NCBI GenBank assembly: GCA_026984775.1 | Contig: JALSRM010000009.1 | Coordinates: forward strand, 1-38,865 | Source of the DNA: Gammaproteobacteria bacterium | GTDB taxonomy: Bacteria > Pseudomonadota > Gammaproteobacteria > CAJXQU01 | Length of the DNA: 38,865 bases | Direction of reading: 5' to 3' | Shown: positions 1 through 8,091 of the stretch, one piece after another | How positions within the stretch are numbered: position 1 is the stretch's first letter | Layout: each line of letters starts with the position of its first letter | Made by a program: the position numbers and the translations under genes | The notes under the pieces: generated by a model | Told to the model about the DNA's origin: nothing | Seen by the model: the letters and a program-made list of their open reading frames with translations, nothing else | Database searches by the model: none

Positions 1-1029
1 GTAGAGCGGATCGCCGCTTCTGCCGGATCGTTTAATCTAGTACTTTCCGGTATCGTTTCTACAGGGTTTCTTGTCTGTGCAATTTACAATCTGATTCGGC
101 ATGACTATTCTGGTTTTGCGGGTTGGTTTTCTCAGGCGATCAACGCCTGGTCACTTTTTTATGGTGGCTACTTAACCTCCACTTACCGAACACTCAATAA
201 TTTTGTGGCCCTTTCAAAAATTCAGGCTGCCCAAGCGGTGATCACGTTTGTTATGGTTTTTTCTCTACCATTTTTAGAATTTTATGGTCTCTGTGCCCGG
301 GTTGCTTTGCCCGCTATTGTCGTGGTCTGGCTCTATCATAAATTCCGACCACTCAGAATCAACTATCATTTTAATGTAAAAGAGTTATTGGGACTGATTA
401 AGATCGGTTTACCTTTCTCGTTCTGGGGTAGCCTTTATACTTCCTTTTGGTATGCAACAGAGAGTGCTTTAATGCTCTCCCTCGTTGGCACATCCTCACT
501 GGGGTTATTATCGGTTGCCGTGGTCATGCGGGAAGCGATGAATGCACTACCCAGAGTTATCTGGCAGGTTTTCACGCCACGCGTGATTTCTTCCTATGCT
601 CAGGATGGCAGCATACGAGGCGCAAATCATAGGGTGATGTGGGTAACCGTTGGTTTGGTGATCTGCATGGTCATATTGGCCTTTGCAGGCACCTATATAC
701 TGGATGTTTTTGTTCCTTATTTCATCCCTAAATATATCGATGGAATACCGATAATGAAGGTCTGTCTGTGGTTTTCTGTTGTCGAGGCCGCATTCCTACC
801 AATCAATATTCTTTTTGCAACCGGCAAACCCTGGCTGTATGGCCGTAGTGTCATTGCAGGAATCATTGTATTTCCTATGGCGACTTATCTGTTACTGCCT
901 GAGACAGGAGGGGCACTTGCTATTGTTATTGGATCATTGCTTGGTCGTGCTGCAAGAACCATAGCTGCTTATGTTGATCTGGTGCTTCTCACCAAGGGTG
1001 AATCCCGGGAGTCTGGCCATGAATCGTGA
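1..1029 (+). CDS. Polysaccharide flippase / oligosaccharide translocase (Wzx-like), 5' end outside window
   Basis: The reading frame is open from base 1, so the gene begins upstream and at least its N-terminus is missing; the GTG at 205 is only an internal codon. The visible 342 residues are very hydrophobic, with repeated membrane segments and short basic loops, and end in a short polar tail. This matches the C-terminal half of MATE-like polysaccharide exporters (Wzx/RfbX type), which move undecaprenyl-linked repeat units across the inner membrane. The following genes, a ligase/polymerase-type protein, a glycosyltransferase and an exosortase, support a role in exopolysaccharide assembly. The subfamily cannot be fixed from a partial sequence. 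A MurJ-type lipid II flippase is less likely in this context. Confidence 0.8.
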   Translation, partial: VERIAASAGSFNLVLSGIVSTGFLVCAIYNLIRHDYSGFAGWFSQAINAWSLFYGGYLTSTYRTLNNFVALSKIQAAQAVITFVMVFSLPFLEFYGLCARVALPAIVVVWLYHKFRPLRINYHFNVKELLGLIKIGLPFSFWGSLYTSFWYATESALMLSLVGTSSLGLLSVAVVMREAMNALPRVIWQVFTPRVISSYAQDGSIRGANHRVMWVTVGLVICMVILAFAGTYILDVFVPYFIPKYIDGIPIMKVCLWFSVVEAAFLPINILFATGKPWLYGRSVIAGIIVFPMATYLLLPETGGALAIVIGSLLGRAARTIAAYVDLVLLTKGESRESGHES

Positions 1030-1221
1030 ATTTTTATGGTAATCCACAAGCAGGCAAAAATAGCACCTGCTATTCGCTTATAATAGAAGCAGTATAGATA
1101 ACTGAACGTATATTACACAGAACAGAATTTAACCTTGATAACAATTGACCAAGAGCTTTCCCAGGTCGTTTTTAATTTTATAACAGTAATTCCGGTTCGG
1201 ATATAGGGAATAATACAAGAG

Positions 1222-2790
1222 TTGAGAACGCGAAACGCAACGTTAGAAGGCAAGAAACCTAACTTGAGCTTCAGGGAAGGTGGGAAAACCTCGGTTTTCC
1301 TCGCCTTTTTTGTTGGCGCCGTCATTCTTGGCGCAGGAATTGTATTGGGCAGATCAAGAATCTATATTCTTTTTATTCCTACCGTGGCTTTCATTATGAC
1401 ATTGTTGTGGAGAAAGCTGGATCGCCCCTGGATTAACCTGGCTTCCATGGCTGCTGCCACACCTATAGCTGTTGCACGCTATGAACTGAATGGCAATCTC
1501 ATTTTTGCCCTGTTTTACACAGCCCTGAATCCACGCTGTCTTTTCAGGCTTCCTGGATGGATCTATCTGCCCAGTATTCTAGTCCTTTTCGGATTGATCA
1601 CCAGTTCAATTAATTGGATGTCAGAAGGGGTGACGAGTGGTTTCATGCGCCAGATTATGTTTGCTTTTAATCTATTCATTGGTCCATTTCTACTCTTGCC
1701 TGCTGTCTATCAAAGAATGAAAAGCAGCAATAACCATGAGGCTAATCTGAAAACACTTTTGTTTTGCCTGATACTGCCTTCAACAATCTTGTTGCTATCG
1801 GCAAAACTGTTTGGAAATGTTGCAAATTTGTGGGAGGCTTCTAGGCATGCTGGAAGTAGTCCCGAAGGTTTTCTCTTATATAGGCTCGGTAATGCTTATA
1901 TCAACTTTTTAAGGACAGAGATCGGTTTCATATTGGCAGCCTTGATCTGTGCCTCAGTGGCAATTGTATCCTGCCCGATAAAAACGGGTATAAAGACAGT
2001 TGCAACCGGGTGTCTACTGGTAAATATCTTTTTGCTTCTCTCCACAGCCAGTTTCGGTAGTATTGCGGCTTGTTTCATGGGACTGGCAGCTATCTTTTTT
2101 GTACAGATGCAAAAGATCAACCTAGGTAAGGTTATTCTATCGGCTTTTGTCCTCTGCTTTACACTTGTCATAACTTATTCGCTGGCTCCAGACAGTACAA
2201 AAGATTACTTGGAGAAACGGTTTGAACACCGTGTTGTCAATAAAAATACGGACCGGCTTACATTGTGGGCTTATGGCGTGGATGCCATCCTCAAACATCC
2301 TGAAGGTGTCGGTTTGACTCTGAAAGGCAGCACAGGGGCTTTCATACACAATGACTATATTGTTTATGTGGTCAGTTATGGCGTCATTGGAGGGCTGTGT
2401 TATTTTTTGCTTGTTATTTCTGTAATAGTCTCATTTCTCAGGCTGCGAAAAAAGATAAGCAAGGACCCCGCTGCACTGGCAGTTTATCTTGCTGGGTTAG
2501 GCGTCATTGTTGCACTGGCATTTAACTCAATCACAGATCACTCGAATGAAAACCGGTGGTACTTTAATGTAATTTGGTCGATCATCTGGTACTGTTATTT
2601 TTGCAGTCTGTCTGTACAAAATCGTTCTTCCGCTAAAATCGATCCAACAGGAGAGAGTATTGAAAATACTGGTCGTGACCAATCTTTACCCGACACAGGA
2701 GAGGCCGTATATAAGCCCGTTCGTCAAAGAACAGGTCGAGTCTTTACGGGAACTTTACCCCGATCTCGAGATCGACGTTCGTATCATTGA
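1222..2790 (+). CDS. O-antigen ligase / Wzy-type polymerase family membrane protein
   Basis: This 522-residue protein has about ten or more membrane segments. A large polar stretch around residues 320-380 contains RLTLWAYGVDAILKHP, followed by GVGLTLKGSTGAFIHNDYI. That is the usual layout of Wzy_C/O-antigen ligase proteins, whose periplasmic loop acts on undecaprenyl-linked sugar chains. The start is a TTG at 1222 with only a weak AAGAG before it; a stop at 1204 rules out an earlier start in frame. The C-terminus is odd: the last 44 or so residues are arginine-rich and lie inside the next gene, with a 131-base overlap. They may be an accidental extension after loss of an earlier stop. Whether the protein is a polymerase or a ligase is not decided by the sequence. 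Confidence 0.75.
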   Translation: MRTRNATLEGKKPNLSFREGGKTSVFLAFFVGAVILGAGIVLGRSRIYILFIPTVAFIMTLLWRKLDRPWINLASMAAATPIAVARYELNGNLIFALFYTALNPRCLFRLPGWIYLPSILVLFGLITSSINWMSEGVTSGFMRQIMFAFNLFIGPFLLLPAVYQRMKSSNNHEANLKTLLFCLILPSTILLLSAKLFGNVANLWEASRHAGSSPEGFLLYRLGNAYINFLRTEIGFILAALICASVAIVSCPIKTGIKTVATGCLLVNIFLLLSTASFGSIAACFMGLAAIFFVQMQKINLGKVILSAFVLCFTLVITYSLAPDSTKDYLEKRFEHRVVNKNTDRLTLWAYGVDAILKHPEGVGLTLKGSTGAFIHNDYIVYVVSYGVIGGLCYFLLVISVIVSFLRLRKKISKDPAALAVYLAGLGVIVALAFNSITDHSNENRWYFNVIWSIIWYCYFCSLSVQNRSSAKIDPTGESIENTGRDQSLPDTGEAVYKPVRQRTGRVFTGTLPRSRDRRSYH

Positions 2791-3595
2791 AGGTACCCGC
2801 CCAAGATGGGCTTATTTACGCGAGATTGTACTTTTACCCATGGCTGTCAAAAAAGGTAAGTACGATATCGTCCATGCTCATTTCGGACTGACGTTGATCT
2901 CAACCCTGTTGGTGAGGAAGCCCGTTGTGATCACCTTTCATGGTTCTGATCTGCTGGTTTCGCCAACAAAATATATTTCCAGGTTGCTGGCACCAACAGC
3001 AGCCAAAGTGATCGTTGTAGCTGAAAGATTAAAAGAGTCTCTTGGGTATGGAGAAATGATTCCGTGTGGCATAGATACAAAGAAATTTTCTTTACCATCC
3101 TCTTATGCAAAAAAAAATTACCCTGAATCACCCAATAAATTAAAAGTCCTTTTCCCATCCGATCCTGCAAGAAAGATTAAAGACTATAACCTTTTTAAGG
3201 CCACATGCATAGAGCTGAAAAATCGAGGCTATAAGATAGAGGAAGTTCATTTGGTTAATATCGATCGGGAGAATGTCCAGCAAATATATTGGGAGTGTGA
3301 TCTCATGTTGCTCACATCCTTGTCTGAAGGATCTCCAACTGTCATAAAAGAAGCGATTGCGTCTAAATTACCCTTTGTGTCAGTTGATGTTGGGGATGTT
3401 AAGAGCTGGGTGAATAAAATAGACTTTGGATACATCGTATCAGAGCGAGAACCCTCAACAGTTGCAGATGGTGTGAATACTCTTCTTGCAAGAATAAATA
3501 ACAGGGAACTACTGGATAACAGTAAGTGTGTTGATACGTTCGATCTAAAAACGATTGCTAGGCGAATTAAACACCTGTATGAGCAGGTAATTTAA
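2660..3595 (+). CDS. Glycosyltransferase family 4 (GT-B fold)
   Basis: The protein begins MKILVVTNLYPTQERPYISPF, a typical GT4 N-terminus, followed by DIVHAHFG and VITFHGSDLL of the acceptor-binding domain. The nucleotide-sugar site has the E-x7-E motif in EGSPTVIKE (around residues 225-235). It probably adds a sugar to the growing exopolysaccharide unit on the cytoplasmic face of the membrane. At 311 residues it is shorter than most family members (about 350-400), mainly in the linker between the two domains. The start is a TTG at 2660 with a good GGAGAG ribosome site 4-10 bases upstream, even though this places the start well inside the previous gene. The sugar specificity cannot be inferred. 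Confidence 0.85.
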   Translation: MKILVVTNLYPTQERPYISPFVKEQVESLRELYPDLEIDVRIIEGTRPRWAYLREIVLLPMAVKKGKYDIVHAHFGLTLISTLLVRKPVVITFHGSDLLVSPTKYISRLLAPTAAKVIVVAERLKESLGYGEMIPCGIDTKKFSLPSSYAKKNYPESPNKLKVLFPSDPARKIKDYNLFKATCIELKNRGYKIEEVHLVNIDRENVQQIYWECDLMLLTSLSEGSPTVIKEAIASKLPFVSVDVGDVKSWVNKIDFGYIVSEREPSTVADGVNTLLARINNRELLDNSKCVDTFDLKTIARRIKHLYEQVI

Positions 3596-3681
3596 TGGAT
3601 ATTGATAGGGGAAAGTCTAATTTATTCAGATTCCTGCAGCACATGGGTGTACCGCCAAAATTGATCACAATAAGCGATTGA
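3595..3681 (+). other. 28-codon ORF coupled to the glycosyltransferase stop (possible gene remnant)
   Basis: The ATG overlaps the stop of the glycosyltransferase (TAATG), an arrangement that permits coupled translation. The ORF encodes MDIDRGKSNLFRFLQHMGVP and eight more residues. It is too short to classify. It could be the remains of a longer gene disrupted when the neighbouring AT-rich methyltransferase arrived, or chance. The rest of the gap up to 3820 is AT-rich and holds only a 7-bp inverted repeat (3725-3731 with 3748-3754). Confidence 0.2.
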
Positions 3682-3820
3682 TTTCTTTGTGAGAAAAATT
3701 AGCTCGTACATTTCGTTTTTCGTCCTAAGATAATAATGGATGAATTGATCTTAGATTTCATAGTATTCATATAGTGTCCAAACCAAGAGCTAACTTAATA
3801 CTTAAGGCTAGTCACTTAGT

Positions 3821-4447
3821 TTAATACTCTAATTTATAAATAATAGTATTTTTTATAAAAAAAGGGATGTAACTAAAACGCTTTATATTTGCTTTATTGA
3901 AACCTTGAAATTGCAACCAAGCTTCATCACTATAATAATTTAATCTAGAATAAATCTTTTTTTTGCCAGCAGGTTTTATTTGCCATAAAAACTCACCTGC
4001 ATGGGGTTCGAAAAATGTTGAAATACTAGGAACAATAATGACATAAGATTTCGATACTCTTTCTACTTCAGATATTAAATTACACAGCTTTTCGATTGGT
4101 TGGATATGTTCAAAAACTCCAATAGATACACAAAGGTCAAAATGATTATCTTCGAATGGAAGGTTTTCTGCATCTAGCTTTAGAAATGTTACATTATTCT
4201 GATCTATTTCATAATCTGTAATATCAACACCAGTAATATGTACATCATGACAGTCTTTGAAAAATTGTATAAAATCTTTCCCGTTAGCACAGCCTATCTC
4301 TAAAATATTTTTATTCTTAAGCCATGTTTGGTCTAACAATTTTTCTTCAAATATTTTATTAATGAAATCCAACCTTCTCTTTTTTAGAAGAGTAGAATAT
4401 TTTGTTTTCCAAACAGGGTATATTTTTTTTATAAGAAAGGATCTCAT
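3821..4447 (-). CDS. Class I SAM-dependent methyltransferase, AT-rich and probably acquired
   Basis: The 208-residue product has the SAM-binding motif I as NILEIGCANGKDF (around residues 45-57). An acidic residue ends strand 2 (GVDITD), followed by LKLDAENLPF and HFDLCVSIGVFEHI, which are motifs of the Methyltransf_11/UbiE-like fold. The methylated substrate is unknown; in this locus a sugar or lipid-linked saccharide is plausible. The ATG at 4447 is preceded by an AAGGAGA ribosome site. The gene runs against its neighbours and is strikingly AT-rich. Three 60-base stretches counted by hand (3841, 4081, 4321) are 20, 35 and 28 percent GC, against 52 percent for 5761-5820 in the exosortase gene. 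This indicates recent transfer of a single cargo gene into the polysaccharide locus. Confidence 0.8.
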   Translation of the reverse strand: MRSFLIKKIYPVWKTKYSTLLKKRRLDFINKIFEEKLLDQTWLKNKNILEIGCANGKDFIQFFKDCHDVHITGVDITDYEIDQNNVTFLKLDAENLPFEDNHFDLCVSIGVFEHIQPIEKLCNLISEVERVSKSYVIIVPSISTFFEPHAGEFLWQIKPAGKKKIYSRLNYYSDEAWLQFQGFNKANIKRFSYIPFFIKNTIIYKLEY

Positions 4448-4708
4448 TAGTTCTCCTTGTGCTCACATTACCAGGATGGGATTTGATATAACCAATCTAT
4501 TATATTCTATACGATCTTTTGTAAAGTGTACGACAAGGAATGAAAGTGTTTGTTAAAACCTGGTAATGTAAATAATCTTGGTTCAGATTGGTTGTGATAA
4601 AGGGAAATGTGAAGGATAGTTATTAAATACTCACCTGGCTTGCTTACGAGAACAGTTCCTTCTAACATCCAGCATATTTCATCGAACGATCTTTCCCAAA
4701 CAGGATTT

Positions 4709-6292
4709 ATGCGGATGAACAATAATCACTCATTGATTTGGAAGATACCTTTGAAATATTGGGGGTTGATTCTTTTGTCCCTCATTCTGCTGGGGCTGTA
4801 TTTTTATGATGCATTGGCTTTCATGGTTGAGTGGTGGTCACGGGAAGAATATAGCCATGGGCCACTTATCCCGCTGATCACATTATTCTTTATCTGGCAG
4901 AAGAAGGGTGAGCTGGAAAAGGTCCCCTTTAATAGTACTTATGTCGGTACGGTTATTCTTGTTGTGTTTCTGTTATTGGGGCTGGTCGGTAATCTGAGTA
5001 CTATTTTCGTGGTTTCGCAGTATGCCTTTTTGTTCGCCTTATCAGGGCTGGTTTTGTCTGCTGTTGGCTGGCGCGTGTTTTTTCTGATACTGGCGCCACT
5101 GGCGATTCTGTTTTTTATGGTGCCATTGCCTAATTTTTTCTATAACAATCTTTCCCAAAAACTCCAGTTGTTATCATCTGCGATCGGCGTGGAGGTGACA
5201 CGTCTCTTTGGTGTTAGTGTGTACCTTGAAGGTAATGTGATCGACCTTGGGAATTACAAATTGCAGGTGGTGGATGCCTGTAGTGGGTTACGTTATCTGT
5301 TTCCGTTGATGAGTTTTGGTTTTATCTGTGCCTATTTGTTTAAGGCTCCATTCTGGCAACGGCTATTGATCTTTTTATCAACCATTCCGATAACGATCCT
5401 GATGAACAGTTTTCGTATTGGTGTGATCGGTGTATTGGTGGATCGATGGGGTACTGAACAGGCCGAAGGTTTTTTGCATGATTTCGAAGGTTGGGTGATC
5501 TTTATGGCCTGTGTCGGTATTTTGTTTACCGAGATGTGGTTGCTAAATAAGTTGTTTGGAAAAGAGCATCGGCCTTTGCGTGAAGTGTTTGGTCTGGAGT
5601 TTCCTGAGCCCACACCCAAAGATGCCGAGTCAAGATCACGTACTATTCCAAAGCCCTTTATTGCATCTGTGATTGTTCTTGTGCTTGCCACGGCTGCATC
5701 AATGGGACTGGATAAACGGCAAGAGGTGATTCCTGAGCGTTCTTCATTTGCCTTCTTTCCTGAACGGTTGGGTGAGTGGCAGGGAAAACTCGGCAAGCTG
5801 GATGATATCTTTATCGAGGGCCTTGAGGGATTGTCTGATCATGTGATCGGGGATTATGTCGATCCGGAGGGGAATCGGGTCAATTTTTATGCAGCCTATT
5901 ATGAGTCACAGAGGGCGGGGGGATCAGTACATTCTCCGAAGTCCTGTATCCCGGGCGGGGGATGGGTGATCAAGAAGATTACACAGGTTCCACTGGAGGG
6001 TGTGCTTGTGGACGGCAAGCCGGTTATGGCCAATCGTGTGGAGATTGCGAAGGGAGATTACAAACAACTGGTTTATTACTGGTTCCAGCAGCGAGGGCGG
6101 TCGATTACCAATGAGTATCTGCTGAAGTGGTTTTTGTTCTGGGATGCCTTGACGAAACACCGCACAGATGGATCACTGGTTCGTCTGACAACAATCATTA
6201 ATCCAAACGAATCCTGGGAGAATGGTGATGAACGGATCAGGAAGTTTGCCAAGGCGTTGGGTGATCGATTGAAAGATTTTATTCCAGAATAG
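4709..6292 (+). CDS. Exosortase fused to EpsI (DUF3485) domain
   Basis: Exosortases are membrane cysteine transpeptidases that process proteins with C-terminal sorting signals (PEP-CTERM and relatives), and they usually lie beside exopolysaccharide genes. With the start at 4709 (527 residues), the N-terminal 285 residues hold about eight membrane segments. They also hold the three catalytic residues: Cys191 in DACSGLR, Arg236 in NSFRIG and His257 in FLHDFEG. A single membrane segment near 318-333 leads to a C-terminal EpsI domain with GEWQG and VHSPKSCIPGGGW. The fused layout resembles VPLPA-CTERM exosortases (XrtD); that subtype is a suggestion only. AGGA at 4702-4705 favours the ATG at 4715 or 4709 over the TTG at 4640. 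No sorted target protein is visible in the window. Confidence 0.88.
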   Translation: MRMNNNHSLIWKIPLKYWGLILLSLILLGLYFYDALAFMVEWWSREEYSHGPLIPLITLFFIWQKKGELEKVPFNSTYVGTVILVVFLLLGLVGNLSTIFVVSQYAFLFALSGLVLSAVGWRVFFLILAPLAILFFMVPLPNFFYNNLSQKLQLLSSAIGVEVTRLFGVSVYLEGNVIDLGNYKLQVVDACSGLRYLFPLMSFGFICAYLFKAPFWQRLLIFLSTIPITILMNSFRIGVIGVLVDRWGTEQAEGFLHDFEGWVIFMACVGILFTEMWLLNKLFGKEHRPLREVFGLEFPEPTPKDAESRSRTIPKPFIASVIVLVLATAASMGLDKRQEVIPERSSFAFFPERLGEWQGKLGKLDDIFIEGLEGLSDHVIGDYVDPEGNRVNFYAAYYESQRAGGSVHSPKSCIPGGGWVIKKITQVPLEGVLVDGKPVMANRVEIAKGDYKQLVYYWFQQRGRSITNEYLLKWFLFWDALTKHRTDGSLVRLTTIINPNESWENGDERIRKFAKALGDRLKDFIPE

Positions 6293-6319
6293 CTTGTCTG
6301 AGACACCTTTTTCGGGACC

Positions 6320-7963
6320 ATGAATCACGATACGACTCCATTAATTGCCTTCGTCATGTCCATGGCGTTAAGTGTATTGGTGATCCCGATCGGGAGGCGA
6401 TTTGCAGAGCGTCTTGGTATGATTGACGAGCCGGGCGAACGCAAGGTTCATTTGCAGGCCATACCCAGAACAGGTGGTATCGGGATTATTGCCGGAACTC
6501 TTCTTGCCCTTTTTACCTTGCTTAATGCAGAGCCTGTTGTTGTTTCATTTTTGGTCGGTGCTTTGATTATTACTGCCTTTGGGGTTTGGGATGATATCAG
6601 CCAGATCCGGCCAGGTGTGAAATTCCTTGGCCAGTTCCTGGCCATCACTGTAGTGATTTTCTATGGTGATGTTTGGATCAGACATTTACCTTTTACGGGA
6701 ATCGATGGTGTCTCGCCCTGGGTTGGGATCCCGTTCACCTATTTTGCGATCATCGGAATGAGCAATGCAGTCAATACTTCTGACGGGCTGGATGGGCTTG
6801 CTGGTGGTGAATCGATGCTGAGTTTGATCGTGATTGCATTTCTGGCCTATATCGTAGATGGGATACAGGCAACAGTGATTGCCGCTGCCTGTATTGGCGG
6901 TGTATTGGGGTTTTTGCGTTTCAATACTCATCCAGCATTGTTATTTATGGGTGACGCAGGCAGTCAGTTTTTGGGCTTTACCCTGGGGTTTCTGGCGGTC
7001 TATCTTACACAGAATGTCCACCCGACATTGAGTCCGGCATTGACGTTGTTTTTTCTGGGATTGCCAGTGATGGATCTGGTTGCGGTCATGATCATGCGTC
7101 TTATGAAAGGCAAGAGTCCTTTCCGCGCAGATCGTACGCATATCCATCACCGGTTGATGAACCTTGGCTTTGATCATTATGAAACCGTTGTCATTATCTA
7201 TTCAGTACAGGCTTTTTTTGTTATCAGTGCCATCTTTTTGCGTTATCAAAGTGATGCCCTGATCATGGTCTTGTATCTGTTTTCTGCCCTTGTGATTTTC
7301 GGTTTGTTGTCTCGTGCTGAGAACATCGGATGGAAGGCATCGTTGAGCTCCCCCACATCCTTGACGGTTTCTGTCCGGTTCTTGAGAACACACAAAATTG
7401 ATATTACCCAATGGGCATTGAGGCTGATTATGGTAATTCTGCCCCTTTATCTGATAGGCAGTTCGATCATTGTCGAAACTGTTCCCAGGGACTTTGGCAT
7501 GGTGGGAACGATCTTTTTTATCGTGATGTTGCTGGACATGTTTTACTCTCCTCAGAGTAACGGTTTTTCATTGCGGGGCGGGGTTTACATCGCTGCGATT
7601 TTCACCATTTATCTTGCCGCCCATTCTGAACGTTTTTCTTACTTTACCTATATCGAGGTGGTTCTGTTTGCCCTGGTTGCACTTTCTATTGCAATTGTTG
7701 TGCGTTATGCAACGGACAAGAAATTTCAGACCTCACCTATGGATTATCTAATCGTCTTCGCTGTGGTGGCGATTGCTGTTTTTGGCCGGAGATATCTTCA
7801 GATCGAAGATATTGGGATCCTGGTGGTCAAGAGCATTATCATTCTCTACGGTTGTGAAGTACTCCTTACACGCTATGAAAAGCGGATTAATGCAATGAAC
7901 ATTGCCGCACTGGCAACCATGGGTATCCTTGGTTATCGTGGTTTTGTGTCCGGCTTAATCTAG
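6320..7963 (+). CDS. MraY/WecA-family sugar-phosphate transferase with long C-terminal membrane extension
   Basis: These enzymes start polysaccharide synthesis by moving a HexNAc-1-phosphate from a UDP-sugar to undecaprenyl phosphate. The family motifs are intact: DD at 91-92, NTSDGLDGL at 152-160, MGDAGS at 210-215, and the histidine motif DRTHIHHRL at 271-279. WecA proteins are usually about 340-370 residues. This one is 547, with about 200 extra residues carrying several more membrane segments and no motif I recognise. The gene lies 27 bases after the exosortase and was probably co-transcribed with it. It is likely the priming transferase of the exopolysaccharide. The extension may be an unrecognised membrane domain joined by fusion. 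Confidence 0.87.
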   Translation: MNHDTTPLIAFVMSMALSVLVIPIGRRFAERLGMIDEPGERKVHLQAIPRTGGIGIIAGTLLALFTLLNAEPVVVSFLVGALIITAFGVWDDISQIRPGVKFLGQFLAITVVIFYGDVWIRHLPFTGIDGVSPWVGIPFTYFAIIGMSNAVNTSDGLDGLAGGESMLSLIVIAFLAYIVDGIQATVIAAACIGGVLGFLRFNTHPALLFMGDAGSQFLGFTLGFLAVYLTQNVHPTLSPALTLFFLGLPVMDLVAVMIMRLMKGKSPFRADRTHIHHRLMNLGFDHYETVVIIYSVQAFFVISAIFLRYQSDALIMVLYLFSALVIFGLLSRAENIGWKASLSSPTSLTVSVRFLRTHKIDITQWALRLIMVILPLYLIGSSIIVETVPRDFGMVGTIFFIVMLLDMFYSPQSNGFSLRGGVYIAAIFTIYLAAHSERFSYFTYIEVVLFALVALSIAIVVRYATDKKFQTSPMDYLIVFAVVAIAVFGRRYLQIEDIGILVVKSIIILYGCEVLLTRYEKRINAMNIAALATMGILGYRGFVSGLI

Positions 7964-8018
7964 GAACAAACCGGCTTTAGGTTGAGTGCCTTGCGCCTCT
8001 TTTCTGCGTACAATTTAT

Positions 8019-8060
8019 TTGATCCTCATCAATAGCGATCCTGCGTACAGATGATACGAT
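8019..8060 (+). promoter_or_regulatory. Perfect FNR/ANR box plus -10 element before the stress-protein gene
   Basis: TTGATCCTCATCAA at 8019-8032 matches the FNR consensus TTGAT-N4-ATCAA at all ten specified bases. A -10-like TACGAT lies at 8055-8060, its centre 32 bases from the centre of the box. That is the spacing of a class II FNR-activated promoter (box centred near -41.5), giving a predicted transcript start near 8067. With uniform bases, about 0.04 perfect boxes are expected in the whole window. Confidence 0.75.
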
Positions 8061-8091
8061 ACTCACATCCCTGTCGTTTAAGGAGGAGAGT

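Noticed and set aside
3725-3754. CTAAGAT...ATCTTAG hairpin as a terminator after the glycosyltransferase
   Set aside because: Seven pairs, AT-rich, a 16-base loop and no T-run; too weak to call.
4465-4569. 11-bp inverted repeat ACATTACCAGG / CCTGGTAATGT, and a second pair ACCAATCT / AGATTGGT with the same 94-base offset
   Set aside because: The pairs are interleaved rather than nested, so they form neither a hairpin nor insertion-sequence ends, and no transposase is present. Possibly chance or scattered operator half-sites.
4507-4722. 71-residue minus-strand frame upstream of the exosortase
   Set aside because: No domain, and it overlaps the exosortase start and probable promoter region; no ribosome site seen.
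5332-5796. 154-residue minus-strand open frame
   Set aside because: It is a shadow of the exosortase gene; serine-rich, with no motif or ribosome site seen.
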